A stretch of DNA of 64,000 nt. Source: Pseudooceanicola nitratireducens. GTDB taxonomy: Bacteria; Pseudomonadota; Alphaproteobacteria; Rhodobacterales; Rhodobacteraceae. The notes under the pieces were generated by a model, which saw nothing but the letters and a program-made list of their open reading frames with translations, made no database searches and was not told where the DNA came from. The translations under genes were made by a program, and so were the position numbers. Below are positions 38,454 through 47,571 of this stretch, piece by piece (position 1 is the stretch's first letter; each line of letters begins with the position of its first letter). The stretch lies in NCBI RefSeq assembly GCF_900109195.1, contig NZ_FNZG01000001.1:1116001-1180000 (forward strand), in the 5' to 3' direction.

Positions 38454-38594
38454 CGGTAAGGCTGCTTTTACCAGATGGTCAAGACTTTTGCAGTCAGGCT
38501 AAAGATGATGACGTCGGGTCGGCCAAGGGTTCGGCCTGTGATTGGGCCGGATGACCGGCGCGGCGTCAGGCTTGGGCGGGGCAGGGATGGCGGT

Positions 38595-39677
38595 TCAGGC
38601 GATCACCTTCAGGTCTCGCGGCAGGTCCGACAGGATCTCGGGGCCGTCGGCGCGCAGAATCACGATGTCCTCCAGCCGGATGCCAAACCGGCCGGGCAGG
38701 TAGATCCCCGGTTCGATCGAAAAGACCATGCCTTCGTCCAGGATCGTGTCAGACGCACCGGTGATATAGGGCGGTTCATGCACCTCGCTGCCCAGGCCGT
38801 GGCCGGTGCGGTGCAGGAAGGCTTCGGCATAGCCCGCGTCCGCGATCACCTGGCGCGCGGCCAGGTCGACATGGCTGGCGGGAACGCCGGGGCGGGCGGC
38901 GGCCAGGGCGGCCTGCACGGCCTCTTCCACCACCGCATGCACCGACAGGTAGTCTTCGGACGGGCTGCCCAGCACCGCCATCCGCGTGATGTCCGAGGAA
39001 TAGCCCGCAATGCGCCCGCCGATGTCCATCACGACGCTGTCGCCCGTGGCCAGCGCGCTGTCCCCGGTCTGGTGATGCGGCATGGCGCCATTGGCCCCGG
39101 TGCCGACGATGGCAAACAGCGGCTGCGCACCCGATGCGGCAAAGCTGTCACGGACCACCTGCGCAACCGCCGTTTCCGTCATACCGGGCGTCATCGCGGC
39201 CCAGGCCGCCTGCATGGCACGGTCGGCGGCCAGGGCATTCTGTTTCAGCAGCTTGTATTCGCCCGCCTCCTTGCGCATCCGCAGCGCCCCGATGGTGCTT
39301 GCGGTGAAGCGACGGGTGGCGCGGGGCAGGCGGTCGGTGACCAGTGCGGCGTGATCGGCGCGCATGCATTCGTCCAGAACCACCACGCCCGCGTCGCCCG
39401 CATCCAGATCGGACAGCAGCTGATCCAGCGCCGCATCCGGGCCTTCGGTGTCGGTCCAGGTCACAAAGGGCAGGTCGGTGCCGCGCCGGGCGCTTTCTGC
39501 TTCCAGCGCGGGCATGACGAACCCGGCCCCCGTCAGGGACACGCCCAGCAGCAGGGGGCGTTCATCGCCATGCGGGGCCAGGCCGGTCAGCCACAGCATA
39601 TGCGCGCCGGGGGCAAGGACCACCAGATCCACCGCCTCGCGTTTCATCTGGTCACGCAGACGATCTAGACGGGTCAT
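38595..39677 (-). CDS. M24 family metallopeptidase (Xaa-Pro aminopeptidase/creatinase fold)
   Basis: A 360-residue pita-bread metallopeptidase. A creatinase-type N-terminal domain covers about residues 1-130. The dinuclear metal ligands are visible in MDIGG (Asp), SDITRM (Asp), TGHGLGSEVHEPP (His), SIEPGIY (Glu) and IRLEDIV (Glu). It probably cleaves X-Pro peptides in the cytoplasm, which would suit a locus that also imports peptides. Creatinase-like relatives with other substrates exist, so the substrate is open. A palindrome lies 73 bases upstream. Confidence 0.9.
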   Translation of the reverse strand: MTRLDRLRDQMKREAVDLVVLAPGAHMLWLTGLAPHGDERPLLLGVSLTGAGFVMPALEAESARRGTDLPFVTWTDTEGPDAALDQLLSDLDAGDAGVVVLDECMRADHAALVTDRLPRATRRFTASTIGALRMRKEAGEYKLLKQNALAADRAMQAAWAAMTPGMTETAVAQVVRDSFAASGAQPLFAIVGTGANGAMPHHQTGDSALATGDSVVMDIGGRIAGYSSDITRMAVLGSPSEDYLSVHAVVEEAVQAALAAARPGVPASHVDLAARQVIADAGYAEAFLHRTGHGLGSEVHEPPYITGASDTILDEGMVFSIEPGIYLPGRFGIRLEDIVILRADGPEILSDLPRDLKVIA

Positions 39678-39749
39678 GGCGGCTCCTTCCGGGAATTCTA
39701 TAGTCCGGGTGAAAATGAGCCGCGTATCCGGCGAAGGTCAAGGCAAAAT

Positions 39750-39764
39750 TTTAGCAGAGCTAAA
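39750..39764. promoter_or_regulatory. Palindrome upstream of the M24 peptidase
   Basis: TTTAGC-AGA-GCTAAA is a perfect inverted repeat 73 bases before the peptidase start. It is similar to the palindrome at the XRE-cupin gene and is therefore a candidate shared operator. Confidence 0.5.
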
Positions 39765-39779
39765 GTCGGGGCGCGGATA

Positions 39780-40583
39780 TCAGGCCGCGCCCGCCCGGTC
39801 CGCGGCCCCCGCCTGTGGCGCAAGCAGCGGAAGGATCACGGGAATATCGCTTCCCGGCTGGGTGCCAAAGCTCATCCGGCAACCATAGGCGGGCTCCAGC
39901 ACCTCGGGCCGGATGGTCTGCGCCACCGACCCCGAGGCCAGCACCGCACCGTCGCGCAGGACAACCACATGATCGGCGAACATGGCCGTCAGGTTGAGGT
40001 CATGCATGATGGCAATCACGCCGCCGCCGCCCAGGGCAAAGTCCCGCGCGATCTGCATCACCTGCACCTGGTGCGCGATATCCAGCGCCGAGACGGGTTC
40101 ATCCAGGAACAGCCAGCGCGCGCCGCCATGCCAGACCGGCGTGCCGATCTGGGTCAGGACGCGGGCCAGCTGAACCCGCTGTTTCTGCCCGCCGGACAGG
40201 TCCTGGTAAAAGCGCGCCGCCAGGTCCAGCAGCCCGACCTGCGCCAGCGCATGCCGCACCGGGCGGGGATCGCGACGGTCCAGAAGCCCCAGGCTGACGA
40301 CCTCTTGCACCGTGAAGGGGAAGGACAGGGCGGACGCCTGGGGCAGCACCCCGCGCAGCCGCGCCAGCGCATCCGGGGTCAGGCGGGCCACGTCCTGCCC
40401 CTCCAGTTCGATCCGCCCGTCATAGGGGATCTCTCCGGTCAGGGCCTTCATCAGCGTCGTCTTGCCCGATCCGTTCGGGCCGACGATGCAGGTCACCTCT
40501 CCGGCGCGTGCGGTCAGGTCGACACCGTGCAGGATCTGCGTGCGCCCCAGCCGGACGCGGACATCTGTGGCAAGCACGCTCAT
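39780..40583 (-). CDS. hmuV: Heme ABC importer ATPase HmuV
   Basis: A 267-residue ATPase that powers heme import through HmuU. Walker A GPNGSGKTT is at about residues 32-40, the signature LSGGQKQRVQLARVL at about 130-145, and the Walker B region is FLDEP. ATG 40583 overlaps the hmuU stop (ATGA). The heme context comes from hmuS, hmuT and the TonB receptor upstream. It is the last gene of the hmuSTUV unit. Confidence 0.93.
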   Translation of the reverse strand: MSVLATDVRVRLGRTQILHGVDLTARAGEVTCIVGPNGSGKTTLMKALTGEIPYDGRIELEGQDVARLTPDALARLRGVLPQASALSFPFTVQEVVSLGLLDRRDPRPVRHALAQVGLLDLAARFYQDLSGGQKQRVQLARVLTQIGTPVWHGGARWLFLDEPVSALDIAHQVQVMQIARDFALGGGGVIAIMHDLNLTAMFADHVVVLRDGAVLASGSVAQTIRPEVLEPAYGCRMSFGTQPGSDIPVILPLLAPQAGAADRAGAA

Positions 40584-41650
40584 AGGTCCAGCACCCCGCG
40601 CTGACGGAACAGGATCCACAGGAAGACCGGCGCGCCCAGAACAGCGGTAACGATCCCGATGGGAAGCTCGGAGGGGGCCACTATGGTGCGCGACACGATA
40701 TCCGCCAGCAGCAGCAGCGACGCGCCCAGCAGGGCCGAGTTCACCAGCAGCTGGCGATGATCCGGCCCCGAGGCCAGGCGCAGCAGATGCGGCACCACGA
40801 TGCCGACAAAGCCGATGCCGCCCGACATGGCCACGGCCGCCCCGGTGGCCGCCGCGACGGACAGGATGGCGATATTCTTGACCCGCTGGACATGCACGCC
40901 CAGGTGAAAGGCCGCGGATTCCCCAAGCGTCAGCGCGTTCAGCCCCCGCGCCAGGAAGGGCGCGGCGATCAGCGCGGGCAGCATGATCGGCAGCCCGGTC
41001 AGCACCTTGGACCAGGTCGCCCCGGCCAGCGATCCCAGCCCCCAGAAGGTCAGATCCCGCAGCTGCGTGTCATCGGCCATGTAGACCAGGATGCCCGATA
41101 CCGCGCCCGCAAGCGCCCCCAAGGCGATCCCCGCCAGCAGCATCACCGCGACCGAGGTCCGTCCCGCCCGTGTCGCCACCCGATACAGCAGCAGGGTCGA
41201 GCCCCAGCCGCCCAGGAAGGCCGCGACCGGCACCACGTAATAGCCCAGCTGATCGGCCAGCGCGGCGGGCAGCAGCCCCGCCAGCACGATGGCCGCGATG
41301 GCCCCCAGCCCGGCCCCCGCGCCGACACCGACGATGCCCGGATCGGCCAGCGGGTTGCGGAACAGCCCCTGCATCAGCGCCCCGGAAACCGCCAGTGACG
41401 CGCCCACGCCCATGCCCAGCAGGGTGCGCGGCGCGCGGATCTGCCATAGGACCACCCGGTCGGTCAGGCTGATTTCTTCGCCGCGCAGCAACGCGCCAAG
41501 CGTCGACCACAAAGAGGTCCCCGCGGCCCCGATGGCCAGGCTCATCAGGACGGCGATGATCAGCAGCAGCGACAGCAGCAGGGTAACCGCGCGGGCCCGT
41601 GCGGCGCGGTCGCCGTCACGGGCAGCAAAGGACAGATCCAGCGCAACCAT
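40580..41650 (-). CDS. hmuU: Heme ABC importer permease HmuU
   Basis: A 356-residue FecCD-family permease with about nine to ten helices. The typical LWQIRAPRTLLGMGVGASLAVSGALMQGLFRNPLADPGIVGVGAGAG block is present, as is the late GFVGIVVPHLLRLASGPDHR segment. ATG 41650, four bases after the hmuT stop and preceded by AAGGGTAAGG, is preferred to ATG 41674, which lies inside hmuT. It forms the inner-membrane heme channel with HmuV. Confidence 0.93.
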   Translation of the reverse strand: MVALDLSFAARDGDRAARARAVTLLLSLLLIIAVLMSLAIGAAGTSLWSTLGALLRGEEISLTDRVVLWQIRAPRTLLGMGVGASLAVSGALMQGLFRNPLADPGIVGVGAGAGLGAIAAIVLAGLLPAALADQLGYYVVPVAAFLGGWGSTLLLYRVATRAGRTSVAVMLLAGIALGALAGAVSGILVYMADDTQLRDLTFWGLGSLAGATWSKVLTGLPIMLPALIAAPFLARGLNALTLGESAAFHLGVHVQRVKNIAILSVAAATGAAVAMSGGIGFVGIVVPHLLRLASGPDHRQLLVNSALLGASLLLLADIVSRTIVAPSELPIGIVTAVLGAPVFLWILFRQRGVLDL

Positions 41651-41654
41651 TGCC

Positions 41655-42542
41655 TTACCCTTCGGCGTCGCCATGGCCGGCGTTCAGGGCCGCCGCAAGA
41701 TCGCGCAGCGCATCGGGCGTGCGCACCGAAAAGCCCAGCAGGTACATGCCATCCATGCGCACCACCGCCCGCGACTTGGCCGCCGGGGTGGTCGAGATCG
41801 CCGGGTTGGCAAACAGCTGATCGTTCGCTGCTGCATGATCGCCCTGACGGTCCATCATCAGGATCACATCGGGGGCGGCCTGGGCCACGGCCTCGTCCGT
41901 CAGGGGTTTGTAGCCGCTGAACGAGGTCACGGCATTCTGCGCCCCGACCAGCCGGATCATGCCAGCCGCCGCCGTATCCGTGCCCGAGGCCAGGATACGC
42001 CCGCCCTGCATCGACAGGATGAACAACACCCGCTTGTCTTTGACATCGACGCTGTCCAGCGCGGCCCGCATGTCCGCGCCGACGGTTTCGGCCAGGGCCT
42101 CGGCCTTCTCAGGGACCTCAAGCGCCGCGCCGACGGCACGGATCTTGGCCAGGATCGCTTCGGCGGTGAAGCCGTCGGGCACTTCGGCAAAGGGAATGTC
42201 GGCCTGGCGCAACAGATCAACGGATTCCGGGGGACCTGCGCCCTCTTCGGTCAGGATCAGATCGGGCGACACCGACAGCACGCCCTCGGGCGACAACGCG
42301 CGGATATAGCCGACGTCGGGCAGATCCAGCACAGCCGCCGGGTGGTTCGAGGTCGTGTCGCGTGCCACAAGGCGATCCTCTTCGCCCAGGGCATAGACGA
42401 TTTCGGTGACCGATCCGCCAATCGACACCACGCGCGACGCCGGATCGGCCTGGGCCGGAAGCGCTGCGCCAAGTGCCGCCGCACAGAGCAGCGACGACAG
42501 GACCGGGCGAAGAAGCGGGCGAACGAGGGAACGGGCGATCAT
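41655..42542 (-). CDS. hmuT: Periplasmic heme-binding protein HmuT
   Basis: A 295-residue receptor of the heme ABC importer. A signal peptide of about 32 residues ends at PAQA. The mature protein begins RVVSIGGSVTEIVYALGEEDRLVARDTTS, the standard opening of heme/siderophore binding proteins. The segment DVGYIRALSPEGVLSVSPDLIL contains a tyrosine candidate for heme ligation. It overlaps hmuS by four bases and hands heme to HmuU. Confidence 0.92.
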   Translation of the reverse strand: MIARSLVRPLLRPVLSSLLCAAALGAALPAQADPASRVVSIGGSVTEIVYALGEEDRLVARDTTSNHPAAVLDLPDVGYIRALSPEGVLSVSPDLILTEEGAGPPESVDLLRQADIPFAEVPDGFTAEAILAKIRAVGAALEVPEKAEALAETVGADMRAALDSVDVKDKRVLFILSMQGGRILASGTDTAAAGMIRLVGAQNAVTSFSGYKPLTDEAVAQAAPDVILMMDRQGDHAAANDQLFANPAISTTPAAKSRAVVRMDGMYLLGFSVRTPDALRDLAAALNAGHGDAEG

Positions 42543-43609
42543 TCTGCGGCCTCCTGCGCGGTTGCGAAGCCCGCCACCAGGTCCATCCAGGCCCCGTTGT
42601 GATCCACATCCGCCGTGCGATGTCCGAAGATCTGGGTGATCAGCCCGCCCTTGGCATCAAAGGCCTCGACCGAGACCGCAGGCCCGCGGCGTGTCGGCTT
42701 GGTCACGACCCAGACCTCGGCCACGTGGTCGTTGCGCAGGTGCATGTCGAAACCGGGATCCAGGTAGTTCAGCCAGGGCCCCATGGGTTTCACCGCGCCA
42801 TAGCTGCCCGATTTGATCTGGATGCAGCCCTGGTTGCCGACAAAGATCATCGCCGGGGTGCCGGTGTCGCCCATGGCGGTCAGAAGCTGCCCGAAGGCGG
42901 CGGCGGGCAGGCGGCGTGCATAGGGCTCACCAGCCATGCGATAGGCCCCCAGACGGTTGATCCGCAGCTTGCGGGTCAGCATCAGGAACTGATGGGTGTC
43001 GGTCAGCGCGTCCCATTCGCTGCGCAGCTTTTCGACCTTGTCGGCATCGGTGATCGCGTCCTCGATTGCCTCGCGGGGGGCAGTGTCCAGCGTATCGGAC
43101 GTATTCCCGGTGGCCAGCTGATCGCGCAGCACCAGCCAGTCGGTCGGATCGGCATCCAGCGGCAGATAGACCTTGTGGATCGCATCGCCCGCGGCATCGA
43201 AGATCTGGAAGGACCGGCGCAGACCCTGCTTGGTCTCGGCCTCGACCGCGAAGCCGTGCACCCAGTGCTTGGGGAAGATGCGCAGGTCGATCTGGTCGCC
43301 CAGCACCAGCGCGGCGTGATCGCCGGCGCGGTAGCCGCCATAGGTGCCCGTGACCTCGGAAACGATGGAATCGTTGCGCGTCAGCGCCATCAGCGGACCC
43401 AGCTTTTCCAGCGCGGGCATCAGCCGGTCGGGGTGCGGGTCGATGCGCGTGACGCTGTGACCATCGTGCTGACCGGTGCGGGCGGCCAGCAGATGCGCTT
43501 CGCTCACGCCCAGCTGATCGGCCAGGTCGCGGGGGCGCAGGGTCGCGTCCTTTTGTGCCTGGCGCAGGGTGGCGGGGTCGGTCGATTGCGGAAGGGTGTT
43601 CACAGCCAT
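42539..43609 (-). CDS. hmuS: Heme-degrading/heme-carrier protein HmuS
   Basis: A 356-residue cytoplasmic protein of the HemS/HmuS/ChuS family, built as two similar halves (about residues 35-185 and 205-350). It accepts imported heme and in several bacteria degrades or passes it on. The motif FDMHLRNDHVAEVWVVTKP in the second half holds the histidine expected for heme binding. ATG 43609 with AAAGGA upstream is preferred to the longer frame. It heads the hmuSTUV operon, divergent from the receptor gene. Confidence 0.92.
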   Translation of the reverse strand: MAVNTLPQSTDPATLRQAQKDATLRPRDLADQLGVSEAHLLAARTGQHDGHSVTRIDPHPDRLMPALEKLGPLMALTRNDSIVSEVTGTYGGYRAGDHAALVLGDQIDLRIFPKHWVHGFAVEAETKQGLRRSFQIFDAAGDAIHKVYLPLDADPTDWLVLRDQLATGNTSDTLDTAPREAIEDAITDADKVEKLRSEWDALTDTHQFLMLTRKLRINRLGAYRMAGEPYARRLPAAAFGQLLTAMGDTGTPAMIFVGNQGCIQIKSGSYGAVKPMGPWLNYLDPGFDMHLRNDHVAEVWVVTKPTRRGPAVSVEAFDAKGGLITQIFGHRTADVDHNGAWMDLVAGFATAQEAAE

Positions 43610-43693
43610 GCGTGATCCTTTGGTGCTGACGAGTGTGGGGAGGATCAGCTGGCGCGCGGGCTGCGGCTGGCGGATGCGTGACAAAATCGCCAC

Positions 43694-43706
43694 GTCAATT
43701 CTTGAC
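43694..43706. promoter_or_regulatory. Palindrome in the divergent hmu promoter region
   Basis: GTCAA-TTC-TTGAC is a 13-base inverted repeat in the 214-base gap between hmuS and the receptor gene. Its right arm forms part of a TTGACA hexamer that could be a -35 element for the receptor. An iron- or heme-responsive repressor is expected for such a locus, but the site does not match the Irr or Fur consensus as I know them. Confidence 0.4.
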
Positions 43707-43823
43707 AGTTTTACTCGGACACCTTAGGCGACGCAAGAGCCGAGAGCGAAAGCCCGGTCACACTTTACAAAAATCGCCAGCCCCAGGCCAGCAAGACACC
43801 CACTCAAACTGGAAGGGGACCCC

Positions 43824-45830
43824 ATGCCCGTGCAATCCCTGCGCGCGCTGCTGATGTGCAGTGCCGCCGGCCTGATCGCTATGCCTGCCCTGGCGCAGGA
43901 GACCGTCGATCTCGCCCCTATCACCGTCAACAGCAAACGTGCCGTTCAGGTTGACGAAAGCACCTCGGAAACCGTTGTGGACGAAGAGGAAATCAAGGAC
44001 CGTCAGGCCGCCACCATCGCCGAACTGGTCGACAGCGTGCCCGGCGTGAACCTGATCAACGGCGGATCGCCCGTAGGATCGGGGATCAACATCCGCGGCT
44101 TTGGCGCAACCGGCACCTATGGCACCGACCAGAAGGTCGGCATCCAGGTCGGCGGCGCGAAAAAGGGCAGCGAAGAACTGTATCGCATCGGCACCCAGCT
44201 TTACACGGACCCCACGCTGTATCGTGAGGCCGTGGTCAAGCGCGGCATGGGCGGCACCTTCGAATATGGCTCGGGCAACTTTGGCGGGCTTCTTCTGCTG
44301 GAACCGATCCACGCCAGCGACCTGACCAAGGGCGAAGACGGTTTCCGCCTGCGTCAGACGCTGGAATATTCCTCGAACGGGGATGGGCTGGTCAGTTCGA
44401 CCATCGGCGCGTTCCAGCAGGGCAACCTGGAGGTGTTGGGCAACTACACCTACCGTCACATGGGCATCACCAGCGACGGCGACGGGGTGGCGCGGTCTTC
44501 GTCCGGTTACGACCTGCCGTCCTGGCTGATCAACGGCCGCCTGACCTTTGGCGATGCGGATCAGCACAAGATCAGCCTGCTTCTGTCCGAAACCAGCACC
44601 GACGAACGCGACGTGCCCTATGACACTTTCGGCACCACCGGCGGCAGCTTTGGCAACGTCGACCGGCAGACCGAAGATCGCACCGCCGTGTTGCGCTATG
44701 ACTTCGATGCGCCCGACACCGAACTGGTCAACCTGCGGGTTGAACTGAGCTATTCCGACCAGAAGATCGATCAGGAATATGTCGCCGGAAGCTCGACCTG
44801 TGACGATCCCACCAACCCCTGTGGCTTTCCTGGCGGTTTCCCGGCCGGCGGCTTTGCCTCGGTTAATGCCGATCACCGCTATGAGACGACGGGCCTTCTG
44901 ATCAAGAACACCGCCTATCTCGACACCGGCATGATCGCGCATGAACTGCGCACCGGCATCGAATACACGCACCGCAAACGTCTGGATGCGAACTCGGCCC
45001 CCGGTGGCGTCGACAAGCGGCTGGCGCTTTTTGTGGTCGACGACATGTCGATGGGCAATTTCACCCTGTCGCCTGAACTGCGGTACGAGACGCAGGAAAT
45101 CGGTGGCAGCGGCTATGGCACCTACAACAACTCGGCCCTGATGGGCGGTGTCTCGGGCACGGTCGACCTGGGCGGCGGTTTCAAGCTTCTGGGCGGGGCC
45201 TGGTACAACGAGAACCTGCCGATCCTCGACGATCTGGGCACGCCCGCCTACATGACCCAGTCCGAAAAGGCGACCACGGCCGAGCTTGGGTTTTCCTATG
45301 ATGGCGGCAATGTCGTCGCGGCCGGCGACACGCTGGCGCTGAAGGTCGTGGCCTATCGCACCCACATGTGGGACGTGACCAGCTATACCACCCCGACGCG
45401 CGCGCCCTATGAAACGGTCGACATGAAGGGCGTCGAGCTTGAGGCCTCCTGGTCCCATACCTCGGGTCTGTATGTCGATTTCAACGCCAACATCTCACGC
45501 GGGACGGGCGCGGCAAGCGGCACGACCTATGATTGGTCGGGCATTCCCGCCGATACTGCGCAGATCTCGTTCGGCAAGAAATGGGGCGAGACCTTCGACC
45601 TCAGCTGGGAGGTCGTGGCCGCCGCGGACATGACCCGCGCCACCACCCCGACCAAGGGCTATGCGGTGCACAACCTGCGCGCCGTCTACCGCCCGCAGGA
45701 CGGTGCCCTCGACGGGACCGAGATCCGCGTGGGTGTCGAGAACCTGTTCGACCGCACCTACCGGCCGCACCTGGCGACCCGCAACGCCAATGGCCGCACG
45801 CTGAAGGTGTCCCTGGCCAAGACTTTCTGA
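43824..45830 (+). CDS. hmuR: TonB-dependent outer-membrane heme receptor HmuR
   Basis: A 668-residue receptor. A signal peptide ends at ALA-Q (residue 24). The plug domain follows, with TVVDEEEIKDRQAATIAELVDSVPGVNLI and INIRGFG. The beta-barrel ends in VGVENLFDRTYRPHLATRNANGRTLKVSLAKTF, whose final phenylalanine is the usual outer-membrane signal. Divergent placement next to hmuSTUV assigns heme as ligand. Uptake is TonB-driven; no tonB-exbBD genes are in the window. Confidence 0.93.
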   Translation: MPVQSLRALLMCSAAGLIAMPALAQETVDLAPITVNSKRAVQVDESTSETVVDEEEIKDRQAATIAELVDSVPGVNLINGGSPVGSGINIRGFGATGTYGTDQKVGIQVGGAKKGSEELYRIGTQLYTDPTLYREAVVKRGMGGTFEYGSGNFGGLLLLEPIHASDLTKGEDGFRLRQTLEYSSNGDGLVSSTIGAFQQGNLEVLGNYTYRHMGITSDGDGVARSSSGYDLPSWLINGRLTFGDADQHKISLLLSETSTDERDVPYDTFGTTGGSFGNVDRQTEDRTAVLRYDFDAPDTELVNLRVELSYSDQKIDQEYVAGSSTCDDPTNPCGFPGGFPAGGFASVNADHRYETTGLLIKNTAYLDTGMIAHELRTGIEYTHRKRLDANSAPGGVDKRLALFVVDDMSMGNFTLSPELRYETQEIGGSGYGTYNNSALMGGVSGTVDLGGGFKLLGGAWYNENLPILDDLGTPAYMTQSEKATTAELGFSYDGGNVVAAGDTLALKVVAYRTHMWDVTSYTTPTRAPYETVDMKGVELEASWSHTSGLYVDFNANISRGTGAASGTTYDWSGIPADTAQISFGKKWGETFDLSWEVVAAADMTRATTPTKGYAVHNLRAVYRPQDGALDGTEIRVGVENLFDRTYRPHLATRNANGRTLKVSLAKTF

Positions 45831-45851
45831 TCAAAAGAGCATCGAGCAGGG

Positions 45852-45887
45852 AAAGGGGGCGTGGGATTATTCCTGCGCCCCTTTTTT
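45852..45887 (+). terminator. Terminator of the heme receptor gene
   Basis: AAAGGGGGCG (45852-45861) pairs with CGCCCCTTTT (45876-45885), with one G-T pair, around a 14-base loop, followed by T residues. Confidence 0.8.
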
Positions 45888-46032
45888 GCGCTCGCCCCCG
45901 GGGCCTAAATGCCCCGGGCCATGTCCCCGCTGCATGGCTGCCGACCGTTTGGATTTTTTGTCGAATTCCGGCGACGGAAGTGCCCCGTTTCTGCGTTCCA
46001 GTCTTGAAAGCCAGTCAAGAAAGGGGCCGCCG

Positions 46033-46542
46033 ATGTCCGCCACCGCATCCCATTTTCCCGATACCACCGCGCCAGAAGGCTACAGCCGCCTGCAGAAGGT
46101 CCTGCACTGGGCCGTCGTCGGGCTGTTGCTGCTGCAATATTTCGTCTTTGATCGCATGGGCCGCATGTTCCACACCCTGATGGACAGCGGCGTGACCACC
46201 TGGACCGTGACCTCGGTCGCGCATGTGGTGATCGGTGTCGCGGTGCTTCTGCTGGTCATCGCGCGTCTGGGGCTGCGCGCCCGCCACGGCGTCCCCGACG
46301 CCCCGCAGGAAGAACCCGAGCCCTTCCGCATCGCCGCCAAGCTGGCCCATTGGGGCATCTACGGTCTGCTGGTGCTGATCCCCCTGACCGGGCTTGCCGC
46401 CTGGTTCGGCCGCGTCGGCCCCGCCGCCGGCGGGCACGAGCTGATGACGACCGCGCTGCTTTGGCTGGTCGTTGCGCATGTGGGTGCGGTTCTGGTGCAC
46501 CAGTTCTGGTGGAAGACCAACCTGATCAAGCGGATGACCTGA
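46033..46542 (+). CDS. Cytochrome b561 family protein
   Basis: A 169-residue four-helix membrane cytochrome of the prokaryotic b561 family. Histidines in LHWAVVG, AHVVIG, AHWGIYG and AHVGAVLVHQF, one per helix, fit ligation of two b-type hemes. It likely moves electrons from quinol. ATG 46033 with AAGAAAGGGG upstream is used. It follows the heme receptor after a terminator, so a link with heme uptake is possible but not shown. It converges on glk. Confidence 0.87.
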   Translation: MSATASHFPDTTAPEGYSRLQKVLHWAVVGLLLLQYFVFDRMGRMFHTLMDSGVTTWTVTSVAHVVIGVAVLLLVIARLGLRARHGVPDAPQEEPEPFRIAAKLAHWGIYGLLVLIPLTGLAAWFGRVGPAAGGHELMTTALLWLVVAHVGAVLVHQFWWKTNLIKRMT

Positions 46543-46575
46543 TCCCGGCGTCGCGCGTGGTTGGCGATACGCCGG

Positions 46576-47451
46576 CTAGTCGCGGGGCAGGGCCGCGCGA
46601 CAGCCGATCAGCGCCACGTCCGGCGCGTCCAGGATCGCCACGGGCACATGGCGCAGGAAGGGATAGCGATAGTCCGCGCCGTTCAGGGCTCCGATCAGCT
46701 GGCGGGTCGTGTCCTGTGGCCCCGTGGCCGGGAACAACGCCGCCGCCACGCCGCCGCACAGGTGCACCCCGTCCAGCGGCAGCGTCCCGGTGATCAGCAC
46801 CTGCAGCATCCGCGCCAAGGCCCGGGTCATCACGCCCTGCGGATCGGTGACCTGGTTGCCCAGCCAGGACAGGCCGCGCCCGCTGAACAGATCGTCCAGC
46901 ATCGCGGGCGGGGTCAGCCCCTCGGCCTCAAGCACCTGGGCCACGGGACGGGGCAGGGCGGTCATGCCCCATTCGGCCGCCGGGCTGACGGGACGCCCCG
47001 CCACATGCAGCCCAAGGCCTGCGTTGAACCCGGTGCCCAGGTTCACCACCAGCCATTGCCCGTTGCCCGGCTGATCCGCCTTTGGCCCGCGCAGGATGCG
47101 GGCATCGCCCGGCCCCAGGTCGGGCACCGCCAGCACATGCGCCGCAAGGTCGTTCATCAGGCGGACTGGCCCGCCGATCCGCGCCTGCAGCTCGGCCTGA
47201 TCCAGCTGCCAGTCCCGGTTGGCCAGCGCCACCCGGCCGCCCCGCACCGGCCCCGCCGCCGCGATCACCGCCTGATCGACCGGGCCGAACTGCCCAAGAA
47301 CATGGTCGAACAGCGCCCGCGTGTCGGGGAAATCGTCGTTTCGGATCAACAGGCTGTCCCTGATCGCGCTGTCGGACCCCGCGCCCGGATCCACCCGCGC
47401 AAAGCGGCTGTTGGTGCCGCCGATATCGCCCAGCAATGCCGCTGCCTTCAT
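46576..47451 (-). CDS. glk: Glucokinase
   Basis: A 291-residue sugar kinase of the bacterial Glk type. The phosphate-1 loop LLGDIGGTNSRFA sits at about residues 6-18, a catalytic-region MNDLAAHVLAVPDL follows, and NLGTGFNAGLGL gives the phosphate-2 region. ATG 47451 is set just before the ATP loop; ATG 47493 is a longer alternative. It would phosphorylate glucose for the Entner-Doudoroff route usual in this group. A short inverted repeat lies between it and the convergent b561 gene. Confidence 0.87.
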   Translation of the reverse strand: MKAAALLGDIGGTNSRFARVDPGAGSDSAIRDSLLIRNDDFPDTRALFDHVLGQFGPVDQAVIAAAGPVRGGRVALANRDWQLDQAELQARIGGPVRLMNDLAAHVLAVPDLGPGDARILRGPKADQPGNGQWLVVNLGTGFNAGLGLHVAGRPVSPAAEWGMTALPRPVAQVLEAEGLTPPAMLDDLFSGRGLSWLGNQVTDPQGVMTRALARMLQVLITGTLPLDGVHLCGGVAAALFPATGPQDTTRQLIGALNGADYRYPFLRHVPVAILDAPDVALIGCRAALPRD

Positions 47452-47571
47452 CCTGTCCCCGTCGCCTGATGTTCCCCGGATCCGGCCCTTCATATCGTTC
47501 CACGCCCCAAGAGGAAGGCTTTTCCTTGCGCCCCGCCCGCTGTATGCCCGCCAAAAATACCGGAGCCGCCC

